A DNA stretch of 64,000 bases from Phyto melanocephala. Its lineage: Eukaryota; Arthropoda; Insecta; Diptera; Rhinophoridae. Below the pieces are notes generated by a model. That model was not told the origin of the DNA. It did no database searches and worked only from the letters and a program-made list of their open reading frames with translations. Made by a program: the position numbers and the translations under genes. The DNA lies in assembly GCA_941918925.1 (NCBI GenBank), contig OW799233.1:9850001-9914000 (forward strand), given 5' to 3'. Below, piece by piece: positions 1-9,545 of this stretch (position 1 is the stretch's first letter; each line of letters opens with the position of its first letter).

Positions 1-233
1 TGGCAGACTGAAACCAAAACGTCTGTTTGTTTGGGATTCAATTGCAGGGAACGTTGAAATGATTGTAAAGCCTTGTCTGGTTTTTTAAGGCGCTGATAAC
101 ATTGACCAAGTAGTTTGTGGGCCTGATCATTGTCTTCTTTAACACTCAAATAAGAACAAAGATATTGTTCGGCTGTAGAAAATTCGTTGACTTTATAGTA
201 GAGTTTTGCAATAGTAAAGCTGCGTAAATGACG
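1..233 (-). CDS. Nup358: Nup358/RanBP2 nucleoporin, coding exon 2 (partial, runs off window)
   Basis: Read on the minus strand from a TTTAG acceptor (AG at 235-234), the exon is open for 77 codons and leaves the window still open. It starts RHLRSFTIAK, continues LYYKVNEFSTAEQYL, and later has LLGQCYQRLKKPDKALQSF and LQLNPKQTD. This spacing matches the N-terminal TPR-like repeat region of Nup358/RanBP2: an A-(K/R)-L-Y start, a second helix ending in LGQCY, then a helix-turn with ALQxFQRSLQLNP. In the family this region anchors the protein to the cytoplasmic filaments of the nuclear pore; Ran-binding and zinc-finger domains lie further C-terminal and would be outside the window. The phase-0 junction to exon 1 restores the family sequence across the intron (SEKE then RHLRS). 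No stop or frameshift is seen. Identification is from recalled family sequence, not a search. Confidence 0.88.
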
Positions 234-823
234 CTAAAGAAGGAAAAAATAATCTTAATTATTTTAATTTTTTATTTCATATCCTAAAAGCAATGATTCC
301 TAACGAGTAATTTTTGTACATGAATTTTTTGCTATCGATAAGTTTTCATATGCTTTTATGCTATATGTAAATGAAATTATAATTTTTGTTATATTAAAAT
401 TTTTTATAGAAATTTTAGACTAAACCTAAATACCGGTACACGCGTCTTATAAAAAAAAAACGTTGTGGACAAACGAATACATACAGGCGGTGTACTTAAC
501 CTCAAATTTTAGAAAAAGTAATTTGTTTATTTTTAATTAACATTAAAATAGTTATGTCTGTAATTCAACAAAAAAATTATTTAGGTGGAAAAATATACCT
601 TGAAATAAAAACATATTTATTTTAAAATAAATAATAATAATAAATAATTAAAAAAAAAACAATATGAAAAAGCTGGCTATGTACTTTTTTTTAGAAGAAA
701 ATTGGTTGTCAAATACCTACTTAAACTATGTAAATATGAATTCCTTTTTTACGTTATTTAAAATATTCGATTTGCTTTACTAAATGCATTTTGTATAAAT
801 ATAATTATTAAATTAGGACTCAC
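234..823 (-). other. Nup358 intron 1
   Basis: A phase-0 intron of about 590 bp. The donor reads GAG|GTGAGT (GT at 823-822) and the acceptor is TTCTTTAG|CGT (AG at 235-234). The content is AT-rich with A/T runs and no other feature that I can see. Confidence 0.8.
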
Positions 824-895
824 CTCTTTTTCACTTCGAATTTTGGACAAGGCGGTGCGAACATGAGCATCAACTTCTTTTTTAGTCTTATACAT
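824..895 (-). CDS. Nup358: Nup358/RanBP2 nucleoporin, coding exon 1 with start codon
   Basis: The minus-strand ATG at 895-893 opens 24 codons, MYKTKKEVDAHVRTALSKIR then SEKE, ending exactly at a strong GTGAGT donor. The KEVDAHV motif followed by a basic helix is the conserved start of insect Nup358, and it joins in frame (phase 0) to the exon at 1-233. The start choice is supported by this family alignment and by the lack of coding-like sequence upstream. The TPR-like N terminus helps dock the protein at the nuclear pore. The gene is transcribed leftwards, and its promoter must lie in the short interval to the right, which is shared with the divergent small ORF at 1156. Confidence 0.85.
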
Positions 896-1155
896 GTTTG
901 ATTTTTGTTAATTTACCAAACAAAAAATATAGTGAGCTTCGATCCAATATCCTTTATTTATTTCAAAAAGTCTTCTTTAAAAATTAACCTTTTATTTAAG
1001 TTTTTTTCTTTTTTCTACGGGTTTTCCTCTATTTTTTATGCAACCAATAAATGTTGTGAAATTCAGTTTAACGATACTATTTATATTTCAAAACCATTTG
1101 TTATAATCAGTATTTATATTCTTTGCATTATTTTTGTTACGTGAATTATTTTATA
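896..1155. promoter_or_regulatory. Probable bidirectional upstream region of Nup358 and a small divergent ORF
   Basis: A 260-bp AT-rich interval lies between the Nup358 start codon (minus) and the ATG at 1156 (plus). No canonical TATA box or clear Initiator can be assigned. It is called regulatory only because the Nup358 5' end must lie here. A plus-strand ORF across part of it (905-1144) is T-rich and does not look coding. Confidence 0.35.
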
Positions 1156-1368
1156 ATGTTACGCAGCATTTATTGCTTTTCAAAAATTATTTTTTTTTGT
1201 GAATTTCTACTCTTCGGTTTTGCACAAGAAACTTTCGCAAATTCATCGTTCGCGCCAGCGATGGCTTCGTTATTTAACTCGGACAGTGATGATGACTCCG
1301 TGATTTTAATATTAACTATAGCGATTTTAGTAGCTATGGTAATCAATTACATTAACTACTACCAATAA
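1156..1368 (+). CDS. Possible small secreted or membrane protein, 70 aa, unknown function
   Basis: I do not recognise this ORF. Starting at the ATG at 1156 it encodes 70 residues: a hydrophobic N terminus (MLRSIYCFSKIIFFCEFLLF, then GFAQ) resembling a signal peptide or anchor; a short polar stretch with an acidic cluster (NSDSDDDS, about residues 43-50); then a strong hydrophobic helix (VILILTIAILVAMVI, about residues 51-65) and a short NYINYYQ tail. An upstream in-frame ATG at 1123 would add 11 residues and hide the signal-like start, so 1156 is preferred. The central part is less AT-rich than its surroundings, which favours real coding. It is divergent from Nup358. The first AATAAA downstream is near 1677, inside an AAAAT repeat. 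It could equally be a chance ORF in AT-rich DNA. Confidence 0.35.
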   Translation: MLRSIYCFSKIIFFCEFLLFGFAQETFANSSFAPAMASLFNSDSDDDSVILILTIAILVAMVINYINYYQ

Positions 1369-3632
1369 TTTGCAAAATATAATTGAGGTTATGGTCGACA
1401 GTATTGCTAAAATAATTTGTCTTTAGTTAATTTTTGCCAACACACACCTGTTGAATTTTAAACGAATACTACTCAATTAAATTGTGAGATTTTATTATCT
1501 TATTTGCTTAAGTTTACTTTATCTAAACTCAAGTATACATGAAGCATTAGTTAGAGAACAAGCTAAATATCATATACCTACATTTACCTAAACTCGATTT
1601 AGGTAGCTCTTGGTTATTTTTTCGAATTCTTAACACATGTTGAAGTGTACAAAAATTTTAAGAGAAAACAAAAAAAAATAAAATAAAATAAAATAAAAAG
1701 AAATATATACTTGAATGTATAAAAAAATTAATATACTTAAATAAAAGTTTGTACTTTAATATCAGTAACAAATAGGGTACTTATTATAAATTATATCAAT
1801 ATCTGATTTCTAGCAAAAAAAAAAAAAAAATAAATAAATTAAATATTTTACCGATTTTAATGGTATTTTTCATAGCAGCAAAAATAAATATAATAATATA
1901 AAACAATATAATACAACAATAATAAACAATATAATATATAATATTATTTTAATATAATAAAATATATATAATTACAATCAAGCTTAACTAATACAAAAAT
2001 AAGATATATAAATATGTTCAATATTGATTATTTTTTCAGTAAAACTTTTATGTTTAATTTTTTTATTTTTTTTTAAGTTTTCCATTTTCTTTTCCTTTTA
2101 AAAATAAATTTTCACTCAAAACTAAGAAGGAGAATAGAACATAAGAAGAACGCATGTGAGTGACGTGATGTTGTTTTCACCACTTCTTTTATTGTAAAAA
2201 AAAAATTAATGAAAAGTACTACTGATTTTAAATCATCGTATATATTGAGTGCATGTGTAAAAAATTTTTTGACAATTTTTGATATTTTTAAACAGTATTT
2301 ACAACTATTTTTCCTTTACTTTTAGTTATAGAATCAAAAATGTTTAAGATGATTGTTATTTAATGTTTTAGAGAATTTCTTACAACTCCTAAAATAGCGT
2401 GTGAATTGGTAAAATATATATTTAATAAAGTTTTATTGTATATGTATATAGATATCAATCAATTATAAAGTCAATTAAAAAAAGAGAAATAATTGAAACG
2501 TAAAAATTTATGCGAAAGGAATTTGTATATGCTGCTGAGCTAGTAGAAGAAATTTGAACAAAGCTGACGGGTTTGCTTAATAATGCTTCTCATTCTTAAT
2601 ACTAAATTTTTCTTGGTAGTAAAGTTGACATTACTGGGCTTAGGGTTGCTTTGATACAAAAATTGTTATTTTAGAATAATGTAAATACGGCCAAATTTTA
2701 ATATTTTCCTATTTAAACGTTAAATTTAAATGTAAAATGTATGCATATAAAAAATCATAAATCAATTTATAGTATATATTTTAAGCCTTTTTAATCTATT
2801 TGTAAATGAAATTATCTTTTGACAAATATTAATAATTAAATAATGAACTAGTATTAATTTATATAAAGAAATTCGGTATTATTGATTAATTTTCTAATTT
2901 TGTAATAAAAAATCTCTAAAAGCCAAACTGACTTATTTCATAGTAATACAACTTACTTCAACTAATAGAATTATAAAATATTTATCATAAAATAATATTC
3001 TTGTTTAAATCCCTTTTGGCTCCCCAGCCGTTAAAATGAAGTCCATATGTACATATGTATTTATTTAATTATTGTCTTAAACTTCGTTTACAGCTGATGA
3101 ACAGCTGGGCTAAAGAGTTCACCTGATGTGAATTCGCCTTGCTCACAACCGAAACTGTTTTCTCTGTGTATATACTAATACTCTTGGCCACACAGGTGAA
3201 GGATACAAAAAAATTCTCCGAAATGCCTGATAAAAGAACATGCTTCCTTATTATCAATAATTTTTATTACCTTTTTTTAAGCAACTGCTTAGAAATGTTT
3301 TCAATTACAGAATATTGTAAATACATTTTTTTTATCAATATAAAAACATTTTTTATAAATTCTAAATTCGAAAGACCCTAACTCAAATAATTTTTTTTTG
3401 TCATAATGTAATTCCTTTTGTAAAATTTCTTCTAAAACTGTAGTTTTTGATTTTTTTTAATGTATTGGAATCACTGAAAAACACAATTTCGTAAAAGATA
3501 TGAGTTAGGGCATTTCTACCTGTGACCATCCATATACTAAATTTTCAACAGAAAGAAACATTCAAATTCCTATAAATATGTTTTTCTTTTGATAAATTAT
3601 ATATGTATGTATGTAAGCCAATTTATAAAAAA
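1369..3632. other. AT-rich intergenic stretch
   Basis: No gene is recognised. It contains an AAAAT repeat near 1670-1700, long A runs (about 1815-1830) and a TATAA-rich stretch near 1885-1975. A dispersed 24-bp repeat end at 3118-3141 is listed separately. ORFs at 3069-3381 overlap one another on both strands and are not supported. Confidence 0.5.
3118..3141 (-). repeat. Dispersed repeat end (CGAATTCACATCAGGTGA motif), copy 1
   Basis: The reverse strand reads AAGGCGAATTCACATCAGG followed by TGAA. The same roughly 22-bp motif occurs twice more, as inverted copies at 29858-29880 and 30314-30336, and flanking similarity (AGCTGG-CT) extends past the core. It is probably the terminal repeat of a MITE. 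The partner end of this copy was not found. Confidence 0.5.
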
Positions 3633-3855
3633 AAACAAGTAAGAGTGCTATATTCGTCCGTGCCGAATCTTATATACCCTTCACAACTTGTAGTCATGCA
3701 ATAAAAATTGTTTGTATCACCTCTTATCTCACTAATATGAAATACGTAAATAAATACATACATATGTACATATATGTTTCATTTTATTTATAATGACTTT
3801 ATCCGCTTAAAAACATCCCATTGTAAAATTATAAATTGAGTTGATGTATGCATGG
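3633..3855 (-). mobile_element. DINE/Helentron-like element, 3' fragment (copy A)
   Basis: Reading right to left, the fragment ends with the family 3' tail: GTGAAGGGTATATAAGATTC, a hairpin TTCGGCACGGACGAATATAG and GCACTCTTACTTGTTT. Internal similarity to the other copies (TACGTATTTCATAT and ATTTATAATTTTACAATGGG) reaches about 3855. The 5' half is missing. The 3' structure matches the known layout of DINE-1-type non-autonomous Helentrons. Confidence 0.75.
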
Positions 3856-3908
3856 TAAAAAAAAATAAAAAAAAATTAAAAAAAAAAAATATTTTATTTG
3901 GTCTATAT

Positions 3909-4084
3909 TAGGGTGATCGATTATTCGACTTATTAAGGAAACCGGTTTTCAAATACATATGAAAATAAACTTAAAAACCGGTGTATTCGATATTCGAAAA
4001 ATCAACATTTGGAAAAAAACCGCCAGCTGAAGGAGGAAAAAAACCGGGTTTTCCACCGGTCGTAAAACCGAGTCGATCACCCTA
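3909..4084. mobile_element. hAT-type MITE, 176 bp, with perfect 8-bp target duplication
   Basis: The element has perfect 12-bp inverted ends, TAGGGTGATCGA at the left and TCGATCACCCTA at the right. It is flanked by GTCTATAT at 3901-3908 and again at 4085-4092. An 8-bp duplication with TAGGGTG-type ends is characteristic of hAT transposons. There is no coding capacity, and the interior has several ACCGG motifs in both orientations. A related uninterrupted site occurs at about 7239-7275 on the minus strand. Confidence 0.85.
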
Positions 4085-4228
4085 GTCTATATGCATATCT
4101 TTGGTGCTTATACCACATTGTCAGTGTTAACCAACGGTTAGCCAAATGGAATGGAAATAAAAAACTTTAAAAAAGAAAAATGTTGGTTGGGTTGTTGAAG
4201 AAGTTTTTTATAGTTTTTTGTTTTATTT

Positions 4229-4742
4229 TTATACCCTTCACACAGTGAAAAAGGGTATATATAGGTTTGTCATTCCGTGTGAAATTTCTACAATTTTGAT
4301 TTCCGACCCCATAAAGTATGTATTTTCTGAAAGCTTATGAATAGGGGAGTCGATTAAGCCCTGTCAGTCTGTCCGTCTGTCCGTGTGTATGTTGAAATCA
4401 ACTTTTTGAAGCCCCCCGACATAGGTTGGACCCGGGTAAGGTATTAAAATATCAGAAATATTTGGGAGTAGATCGCTATTGAAAATCAGAAACATCGGTA
4501 CATAAACAACTGAGATATGAGCAAAAACCCACGACCACCTCGATTTTTTTTTCACAAAAACAACATTACAACAACAACATACATACATACAAACGTGTAT
4601 ACTGGTTAGAGAAAACGTGGCATCGAATCCCAACTGAGAAAAAAAAAATTTTTTTTTAATTTTTTTTTAAATTTTTTTTTAATTTTTTTTTTATTTTTTT
4701 TTTATTTTTTATTTAATATATTATTTATATTTTTATTATTAT
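4229..4742 (+). mobile_element. DINE/Helentron-like element, 5' part only (copy B)
   Basis: It starts with the 5' subterminal hairpin TATACCCTTCACACAGTG / AAAAAGGGTATATA. The conserved block GTTTGTCATTCCGTGTGAAA follows, then CCCCATAAAGTATG, a short GTCTGTCC minisatellite, GAAGCCCCCCGAC, and a box ending in CATCGAATCCCAACTGAG. It then runs into T-rich sequence (4640-4741) and meets the 5' end of copy C without a 3' tail. Confidence 0.8.
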
Positions 4743-5645
4743 TATACCCTTCACACAGTGAAAAAGGGTATATATAGGTTTGTCATTCCGTGTGAAATTT
4801 CTACAATTTTGATTTCCGATCCCATAAAGTATATATTTTCTGAAAGCTTATGAATAGGGGAGTCGATTAAGCGCTGTCCGTCTGTCCGTCTGTCCGTCTG
4901 TCCGTCTGTCCGTCTGTCCGTCTGTCCGTCTGTCCGTCTGACCGTCTGTCCGTGTGTATGTTGAAATCAACTTTTTGAAGCCCCCCGACATCGCTTGGAC
5001 TCGGGTGAGGTATTAAAATATCAGAAATATTCGGGAGTAGATCGCTATTGAAAATCAGAAACATCGGTACATAAACAACTGAGATATGAGCAAAAACCCA
5101 CGACCACCTCGATTTTTTTTTCACAAAAGCAACATTACAACAACAACATACATACATACAAACGTGTATACTGGTTAGAGAAAACGTGGCATCGAATCCC
5201 AGCTGAGCCAAAAAATTTTTTTTTTAAATTTTTTTTCAAATTTTTTTTTTATTTTTTTTTTATTTTTTTTTTATTTTTTATTTAATATATTATTTATATT
5301 TTTATTATTATTTTTTTTTTAAATTTTTTTTTTTTTAATTTTTTTTTTATTTTTTTTTGTTTTGTATATATTATATACATAATAATTTTTTTAAAAATTT
5401 TTTTTTAAAAAAATTTTTTTTTTTAAATTTTTTTTTTTTTAAAAATTTTTTTTTTTTTTTTTTTTTAACATTCATACGTGAATTTATAATTTTACAATGG
5501 GACGTTTTTATATATGTATGTTTTTATATGTATGTACGTATTTCATATGGGATGAATGGTGACACAAACCACTGTTATTGCATGAATTCACGTTGTGAAG
5601 GGTATATAAGATTCGGCACGGCCGAATATAGCGCTCTTACTTGTT
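4743..5645 (+). mobile_element. DINE/Helentron-like element, complete ends (copy C)
   Basis: It has the 5' hairpin, core and 3' tail (GATTCGGCACGGCCGAATAT, then the CTCTTACTTGTT end). The GTCTGTCC minisatellite at about 4875-4955 is expanded to roughly ten units, against two to four in other copies. The middle (5210-5470) is almost pure T runs broken by AA. ORFs predicted here are translations of these repeats. Confidence 0.85.
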
Positions 5646-5944
5646 TTTTTTTTAATTTTTTTTTTAATTTTTTTTTTTATTTTTTTTTTATTTTATTTTT
5701 TTGTTTTATATATGTATATTATATATATAATAATTTTTTTTTTAATTTTTTTTTTAAATTTTTTTTAAAATTTTTTTTTTAAATTTTTTTTTAAAATTTT
5801 TTTTTTTTTTCGTTTTTTTAACATAAATACGTGTACGTATTTCATATGGGATGAATGGTGATACAAGCAACTGTTATTGCATGACTACACGTTGTGAAGG
5901 GTATATAAGATTCGGCATGGCCGAATATAGCACTCTTACTTGTT
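5646..5944 (+). mobile_element. DINE/Helentron-like element, 3' half (copy D)
   Basis: T-rich sequence leads into the family 3' region: ACGTATTTCATATGGGATGA, the hairpin TTCGGCATGGCCGAA and ACTCTTACTTGTT. No 5' hairpin or core is present. It lies directly behind copy C, making a 5'-3'-3' composite. Confidence 0.8.
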
Positions 5945-5979
5945 TTAATTTTTTTTAATTTTTTTTTTATTATTTTTTT

Positions 5980-6775
5980 TATACCCTTCACACAGTGAAA
6001 AAGGGTATATATAGGTTTGTCATTCCGTGTGAAATTTCTACAATTTTCATTTCCGACCCCATAAAGTATATATTTTCTGAAAGCTTATGAATAGAGGAGT
6101 CGATTAAGCCCTGACCGTCTGTCCGTCTGTCCGTCTGACCGTCTGTCCGTGTGTATGTTGAAATCAACTTTTTGAAGCCCCCCGACATAGGTTGGACCCG
6201 GGTAAGGTATTAAAATATCAGAAATATTCGGGAGTAGATCGGTATTGAAAATCAGAAACATCGGTACATAAACAACTGAGATATGAGCAAAAACCCACGA
6301 CCACCTCGATTTTCTTTTCATAAAAACAACATTACAACAACAACATTACAACAACAACATACATACATACAAACGTGTATACTGGTTAGAGAAAACGTGG
6401 CATCGAATCCCAGCTGAGGCAAAAAAATTTTTTTTTAAATTTTTTTAAAATTTTTTTTTTTAATTTTTTTTTTTATTTTTTTTTTATTTTTTATTTAATA
6501 TATTATATATATTTTTATTATTATTTTTTTTTATTTTTTTTTTTTTAATTTTTTTTTTATTTTTTTTTTGTTTTATATATATTATATATGTATATAATAA
6601 TTTTTTTTTTTTAAATTTTTTTTTTAAATTTTTTTTTTTTAAATTTTTTTTTTATTTTTTATTTTTTTTTTGTTTTTTTTTAACATACATACGTGAATTT
6701 ACTGTTATTGCATGACTACACGTTGTGAAGGGTATATAAGATTCGGCACGGCCGAATATAGCGCTTTTACTTGTT
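5980..6775 (+). mobile_element. DINE/Helentron-like element, complete ends (copy E)
   Basis: The 5' hairpin starts at about 5980, the core runs through 6420, T-rich DNA fills 6421-6690, and the 3' tail ends at 6775. The AACAACATTACAACAACAAC stretch is longer than in other copies. The 3' region is shortened upstream of the CTGTTATTGCATGACTACAC block. Confidence 0.85.
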
Positions 6776-7143
6776 TTTATTTAATATATTATTTATATTT
6801 TTATTATTATTTTTTTTTTAATTTTTTTTTTTTATTTTTTTTTGTTTTATATATATTATATACATAATAATTTTTTTTTTTAATTTTTTTTAAAATTTTT
6901 TTTTTTTTAAATTTTTTTTTTTTAATTTTTTTTTTAATTTTTTTAAATTGTTTTTTTTTTTTTTAACATACATACGTGAATTTATAATTTTACAATGAGA
7001 CGTTTTTATATATGTATGTTTTTATATGTATGTTCGTATTTCATATGGGATGAATGGTGACACAAACTACTGTTATTGCATGACTACACGTTGTGAAGGG
7101 TATATAAGATTCGGCACGGCGGAATATAGCACTCTTACTTGTT
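6776..7143 (+). mobile_element. DINE/Helentron-like element, 3' half (copy F)
   Basis: It has the same organisation as copy D: T-rich sequence, then the complete 3' region and tail ending at 7143, with no 5' core. Together with E it repeats the C+D arrangement. The 3' hairpin is slightly damaged (CGGCACGGCGGAA). Confidence 0.8.
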
Positions 7144-7374
7144 GAATTCTCATCTTGTTAATGAGAATTTGAAAATAAAACTTACAACATTTTGAACTTT
7201 TTGAAGAATTTGGGTAAAATGTGTACTGATGATCTGGTATAAGCACCAGCGAAATGCATATAGACCAGCTTAAACCAAACAACGAAATAAAATATTGAAA
7301 AATTAGTTGGGAGCATATCGCAAATAATTTAGTAAATTATTAAAAAAAAAATACAAATATAAAAAATATTTTTT
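7144..7374 (-). repeat. Repeat segment with an uninterrupted relative of the hAT MITE target
   Basis: It begins with a small palindrome (ATTCTCAT, then ATGAGAAT). The reverse strand of 7239-7275 (GGTCTATATGCAT, GGTGCTTATACC) matches the sequence on both sides of the MITE at 3909-4084 but lacks the insertion. This indicates that both loci derive from one repeat family. Confidence 0.5.
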
Positions 7375-7731
7375 TTGTCTTAACTGGGACTTGAGCCTAC
7401 GTTCATCCAGTTTGTATTGGTTTGAAAAGTCGAGGTGGTCAAGGTTTTTTCTTAACATCTCAGTTGTTTGTAGAGCGATTTTTCTAACACCGATCTGCTC
7501 CCAATTATTTCTGATATATTAATACCTTATACGGGTCTTTGAAATGTCTGGGGGCTTCAAAAAGTTGATTGTAACATACACACGGACAGACTGACAGTCT
7601 CCCCTATTCATAAACTTTCAGAAAATATATACTTTATGGGGTCGAAAATGAAAATTGTAGAAATTTCACACGGAATGACAAACCTAAGTATATATGTATA
7701 CGCTTACACTCACCACTGTGAAGGGTATAAT
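7375..7731 (-). mobile_element. DINE/Helentron-like element, 5' half (copy G)
   Basis: In reverse orientation the 5' end is near 7731 (TTATACCCTTCACAGTGG). The GTTTGTCATTCCGTGTGAAA block, a short minisatellite and GCCCCCAGACAT follow. It ends with a B-box-like string, GGCTCAAGTCCCAG (about 7384-7397). It is more diverged than copies B-F and has no 3' tail. Confidence 0.75.
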
Positions 7732-8579
7732 AAATATTTTCTATAAATATTAACTTTTAAATGATTTGTTCTACTTATACATGGAAATATTTGTTTTATT
7801 TGTGTCGACTTAAAAGCAAATTATTTACATATATTATTAACTCCTGGCGGTATAAAAAATATTTATGTAAAAAGATTTTTAAAGTTTCATTTAACCTACA
7901 ACAATATAAACTTTATGCAAATAACCTATTCTCTGTATTTAAGGTACTTCAGTTAAGAAAACAACAAAGAGCTACTTACGAGGAAACAGTATTTGTTGAG
8001 GGTTGAAAATAAAACAAAATTTACCAATCCACAATAACTTGTTGACCCATTTCCATTGAAAACTTCGCTGCAACAAAAAAAAAAAAAAAAAAATTAAATA
8101 AAAAACATTGTGGCAAAAAGAAAAACTTCTAATTAGCTATTTTTTTCCATGGCAAAAACTTTTATATTTAATATGTGAGCAACAAATGTAACATGACACC
8201 ATCAAAGGAAGCAACATTTTTGCTGTCCTTTGCGATTTTTTTTCTTATTGTTTCTGCAAAAGTACTTCTTGTACTTTAAGTACAAAGAATTAGGGGTGGT
8301 TTGGTTTCTCCTAGAAGGAAAGTTTTTGCAAGTACATACACACATAAATACTAACGTATAAAATTCATATTTTCATTTATACAAAACAGGGAGCTTGCGC
8401 TGCAGAACTCCATCAAATGCTTTGTAATGGTAGTCGGGAAATTAGACAGGGAGCTAAGAAGCAAAACAGGAAAGAAGTATAAAGTGATGGTGATGTGCAG
8501 GTTTTGGTTACTGAATAACAAAACATTTGTGTAAATTCAAAAAAAAAATCACTTGTTACTTTTGTATAAAACTTAGACA
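7732..8579. other. Unassigned AT-rich stretch
   Basis: A plus-strand ORF at 7761-8006 lacks any motif and has Lys/Tyr/Phe-rich composition typical of translated AT-rich DNA. Nothing else is recognised. Confidence 0.4.
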
Positions 8580-8591
8580 AAAATTGTTCAA

Positions 8592-8920
8592 CACCCTCAA
8601 TATTGGTATCAAATATATGGGATTGACCAGTAGAATATAGTAAAATAGGAAGAAGTTAAAATCTAAGATGACATTCTAAATAAAGTGATTGTATTTGGCA
8701 ATTTTAACCCCTACAATATCACACGAGAGGGCTTGAGAAGTAGAAACTGTAGCAAACTGTAAAAAAGTGTAAATCCAAGATGGCGTTTGAAAAAACAATT
8801 TCAGATAATTTTTTTAGCCCCATCAGAATGTATTAAATAAAAGGGCGTGGCCAAGTAGAATACATCATCATCATAAACTAATTCAAAGACTAAGATAGCC
8901 TACGAAGCAAAAAAAAATTC
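8592..8920. repeat. Three-copy diverged tandem repeat, about 112-bp unit
   Basis: Two landmarks recur at even spacing: AGTAGAA at 8629, 8739 and 8854, and AAGAT(G/A) at 8665, 8777 and 8892. Each unit opens with a CCCC/ACCC plus CAATAT/CAGAAT-like string. It resembles the internal units of non-coding fly repeats that carry GGGCGTGGCC. Confidence 0.6.
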
Positions 8921-9024
8921 AATATTAAATCTAGGCTGCGCTGGGATGAGCCTGCAAACATGATGGTGGAGGATATATCAAATTCGACAAGGTCAAATAT
9001 AGCATATATAGATATACTTTATAA

Positions 9025-9543
9025 ATATAGGTTAGGTTGGCCATGATACTATCACATATGGCCAGAGTGTCCTACGTTTGTTCAGGTTCCGTAACTCAAT
9101 CTATACTTTAATATAGGAAGTCGGAGACCTGAACTGTTAATCTAAATTACTTTTAAATAGTTCTCCTACAGTGTAGCATGTAGTAGTGATAATAAATTGG
9201 CTTATAAGCACCGCTACCAAAGATAAGTGTTTTGTGCAGCCATTAGCTTGCCTATTCCTGTTTGTAACTGACAATTGCTGAGAACGTGCTCTGCGGTTTC
9301 ACCATCCATATCGCAAAGCCGGTACGTCACTACATTCGACCTGCCAGTTTCACTTAGATGGTATTTGAGATTGCAATGTCTAGTCGAAAAACCTGATAAT
9401 ATCCTCAGGTCCTTACTGTCCTGGGAGAGATATGTCTTAGGTTTGGCTCTAGCGATTAACACGAACCTCTTAATCTGACGTTGACCCTGAGTTATTCGCC
9501 AATAAGAAGCAAACTCAGCGTCGAGGAGGGCAGAACAGAGCAT
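9025..9543 (-). pseudogene. LINE (I/R1/LOA type) ORF2 C-terminus and 3' UTR, decayed
   Basis: The minus-strand frame 9543-9214 encodes a basic region, then LSGFSTRHCNLKYHLSETG and a degenerate zinc-knuckle, RLCDMDGETAEHVLSNC. This is the arrangement downstream of the RNase H domain in I-superfamily LINEs (LTGH-like motif, HL-x-G, then CxxC-x8-HxxxxC). The first cysteine is replaced by Tyr (YRLC). The copy is 5'-truncated: no RT, endonuclease or RNase H is present. The sequence to about 9025 is probably its 3' UTR, ending near GGTTAGGTTGG. The plus-strand ORF across it is a shadow. Confidence 0.7.
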
Positions 9544-9545
9544 GT

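Noticed and set aside
4560..4632. tRNA gene suggested by the GAATCCCA motif
   Set aside because: No cloverleaf can be drawn: there is no acceptor stem or anticodon arm around it. Kept only as a B-box-like finding.
4364..5211. Long minus-strand ORFs with DRRTDGQTDRRT-like repeats (also 6085-6321, 19259-19519)
   Set aside because: They are translations of the DINE core and its GTCTGTCC minisatellite, present in every copy with frame differences.
5357..5782. 141-aa plus-strand ORF rich in Phe
   Set aside because: It is poly-T filler plus the DINE 3' region read through; no protein-like composition.
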